Assembly (NCBI GenBank): GCA_947306025.1
Contig: CAMZFJ010000086.1
Location: 1-7,136 of the forward strand
Direction: 5' to 3'
DNA from: an uncultured Fibrobacter sp.
Lineage (GTDB): Bacteria > Fibrobacterota > Fibrobacteria > Fibrobacterales > Fibrobacteraceae
Length of the DNA: 7,136 nt
Shown: positions 6,257 to 7,136 of the stretch, one piece after another
How the letters are laid out: the number at the start of each line of letters is the position of its first letter
How positions within the stretch are numbered: position 1 is the stretch's first letter
The notes under the pieces: generated by a model
What the model was told of the DNA's origin: nothing
The model's input: the letters and a program-made list of their open reading frames with translations, nothing else
Databases searched by the model: none
Program-made: the position numbers and the translations under genes

Positions 6257-6412
6257 GCTCTAAGTTACTAGGGCGACTTCGTCGCAGTTCTAAGTTTCAA
6301 GTTACTAGTTACTAGATTTTTCTTTTAGATTCTTCTAGTAACTATTAACTAGTAACTAAGTTCTAGTAACTAGCCCGAAGGGCGAAGTAACTACTAACTA
6401 TTAACTAGTAAC
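6257..6412. repeat. Mirrored heptamer repeat array with hairpin inserts
   Basis: A 156-bp island of 7-bp units between two converging genes. Left half: GCTCTAA 6257, GTTACTA 6264, a 16-bp insert with the hairpin GCGAC-TTC-GTCGC (6273-6285), then GTTCTAA 6287, GTTTCAA 6294, GTTACTA 6301 and 6308. The centre (6315-6335) is T-rich. The right half holds the reverse complement in unbroken 7-bp phase from 6336 to 6412: TAGTAAC, TATTAAC, TAGTAAC, TAAGTTC, TAGTAAC, then TAGCCCG and AAGGGCG (forming the hairpin GCCC-GAA-GGGC, 6373-6383), then AAGTAAC, TACTAAC, TATTAAC, TAGTAAC. An 11-bp perfect inverted repeat (6306-6316 with 6334-6344) spans the centre. Function unknown. As 7 is not a multiple of 3, pure repeats place stop codons in all six frames within 21 bp. 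Confidence 0.85.
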
Positions 6413-7136
6413 TTCTTTATACTAGCTCTCTTAAGCCTGTCATTTAGCGCCATGCCGACGCCGGTGTTCGGGATGGGATCGACGAGAATCAAATCGTATT
6501 TAGGGTCGTCGAGGTCGTGCATGTAGGCGTAAAGCTTTGATGTGGCTTCGACCATGTCGCCGGTTGCGGACAAATTTACGGTAGCAGGAATCGGGCCTTG
6601 CTGTGTGCCGAATGCAATACGGACGGTGTGTTCGGGGAGCGTGTAGCCTGCCGGGATTTCGCCGTAGTAAAGCGGCACTTGCGGGCGGTAATGTGTATCG
6701 CATTGTCCGGGTGCGAGCATCGGCTGGCCCGGCTTGGATGTGGATTCCTTGATTTTTACTTCACCGAGTATGGCCTTGAACATTTCGGGCGTGATGGCGC
6801 CGGGTCGCATCACAGTCGGTTCGCCGACAAGGGAAATAATCGAACTTTCGACGCCGACGGAACAGGGGCCGCCATCGACAATGCCTGCGATGCGGTCGGC
6901 GAGCTGAGCTGCAACATGTTCTGCGGTTGTCGGGCTTACATGCTTAAAGAGGTTTGCGCTCGGGGCGGCTAGCGGGAGCCCGGATTCCTTGATGATAGCT
7001 TGTGCCATCGGATGGCTCGGGAAGCGCACGGCGACAGAGGGGAGGGCGCTTGTGCAGAGGTCGGGGATGCAGTCCTTCTTGGGAAGGATGATGGTCATCG
7101 GGCCCGGCCAATAGGCTTCGGCGAGTCTGTAGGCGC
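6394..7136 (-). CDS. L-threonylcarbamoyladenylate synthase, Sua5 type (5' end cut off)
   Basis: Makes threonylcarbamoyl-AMP from threonine, bicarbonate and ATP, the first step of the t6A37 tRNA modification, in the cytoplasm. The 246 visible residues enter within the catalytic YrdC domain: EAYWPGPMTIILP, then PLAAPSANLFKHVSPTTAEH, then IVDGGPCSVGVESSI and MRPGAIT. The linker APGQCDTHYRP leads into the C-terminal Sua5 domain (VPLYYGEIP to VDPIPNTGVGMALNDRLKRAS). The two-domain layout marks it as Sua5 rather than the single-domain TsaC. Roughly the first 80-90 residues, including the N-terminal substrate-binding motif, lie beyond the window; the ATG at 7098 is internal, inside the conserved WPGP-[LM]-T motif. 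The last seven residues, KKLLVNS, and the TAG stop overlap the heptamer repeat array, so the tail after KRASI is set by the repeat. Confidence 0.95.
   Translation of the reverse strand, partial: AYRLAEAYWPGPMTIILPKKDCIPDLCTSALPSVAVRFPSHPMAQAIIKESGLPLAAPSANLFKHVSPTTAEHVAAQLADRIAGIVDGGPCSVGVESSIISLVGEPTVMRPGAITPEMFKAILGEVKIKESTSKPGQPMLAPGQCDTHYRPQVPLYYGEIPAGYTLPEHTVRIAFGTQQGPIPATVNLSATGDMVEATSKLYAYMHDLDDPKYDLILVDPIPNTGVGMALNDRLKRASIKKLLVNS

Noticed and set aside
6306..6344. The 11-bp central inverted repeat as an intrinsic terminator
   Set aside because: The stem is AT-rich, the loop is 17 nt and neither strand has a T-run after its 3' arm, so it does not fit the standard model.
6257..6412. 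CRISPR array
   Set aside because: Units are 7 bp, contiguous and inverted halfway, without unique 30-40 bp spacers and without cas genes.

Overview
The window looks like chromosomal DNA of a Gram-negative bacterium, most likely a Fibrobacter relative. That is an inference. The support is a TonB-dependent-receptor-type outer-membrane protein with an N-terminal carboxypeptidase-like domain, two exported proteins, AT-rich spacers beside moderately GC coding DNA, weak Shine-Dalgarno sequences, and intergenic islands of 7-bp repeats with tiny triloop hairpins that I associate with Fibrobacter. No rRNA, tRNA, transposase or CRISPR array is visible.

Layout. Positions 1-2994 are read on the minus strand. 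From upstream to downstream they hold a nitrilase-superfamily amidase of the omega-amidase type (2197-2994) with a clear intrinsic terminator (2107-2149); a 45-residue ORF (1874-2011) with a 120-residue ORF of unknown function (1510-1872) starting about one base after its stop; a palindrome-bearing spacer (1273-1509); a maltokinase (87-1271); and the first ten codons of another gene at the left edge. Positions 3063-6233 are read on the plus strand: a 783-residue TonB-dependent-receptor-like protein, then a secreted VanX/DdpX-type D-Ala-D-Ala dipeptidase. The right end (6394-7136, minus) is the C-terminal part of a Sua5-type L-threonylcarbamoyladenylate synthase. It converges on the dipeptidase across an array of heptamer repeats.

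How the genes relate. The maltokinase implies a GlgE-type route from maltose-1-phosphate to alpha-glucan, but no partner gene is visible. The receptor and dipeptidase are both cell-envelope proteins in the same orientation 99 bp apart, so co-expression is plausible but not shown. Amidase and Sua5 are ordinary housekeeping enzymes.

I see no convincing new multi-gene system. The parts most worth a second look are the near-mirror-symmetric heptamer array at 6257-6412, which supplies the last codons and stop of the Sua5 gene; the palindromic spacer at 1382-1500, which could be a small RNA or a bidirectional terminator; and the unexplained small-ORF pair at 1510-2011.
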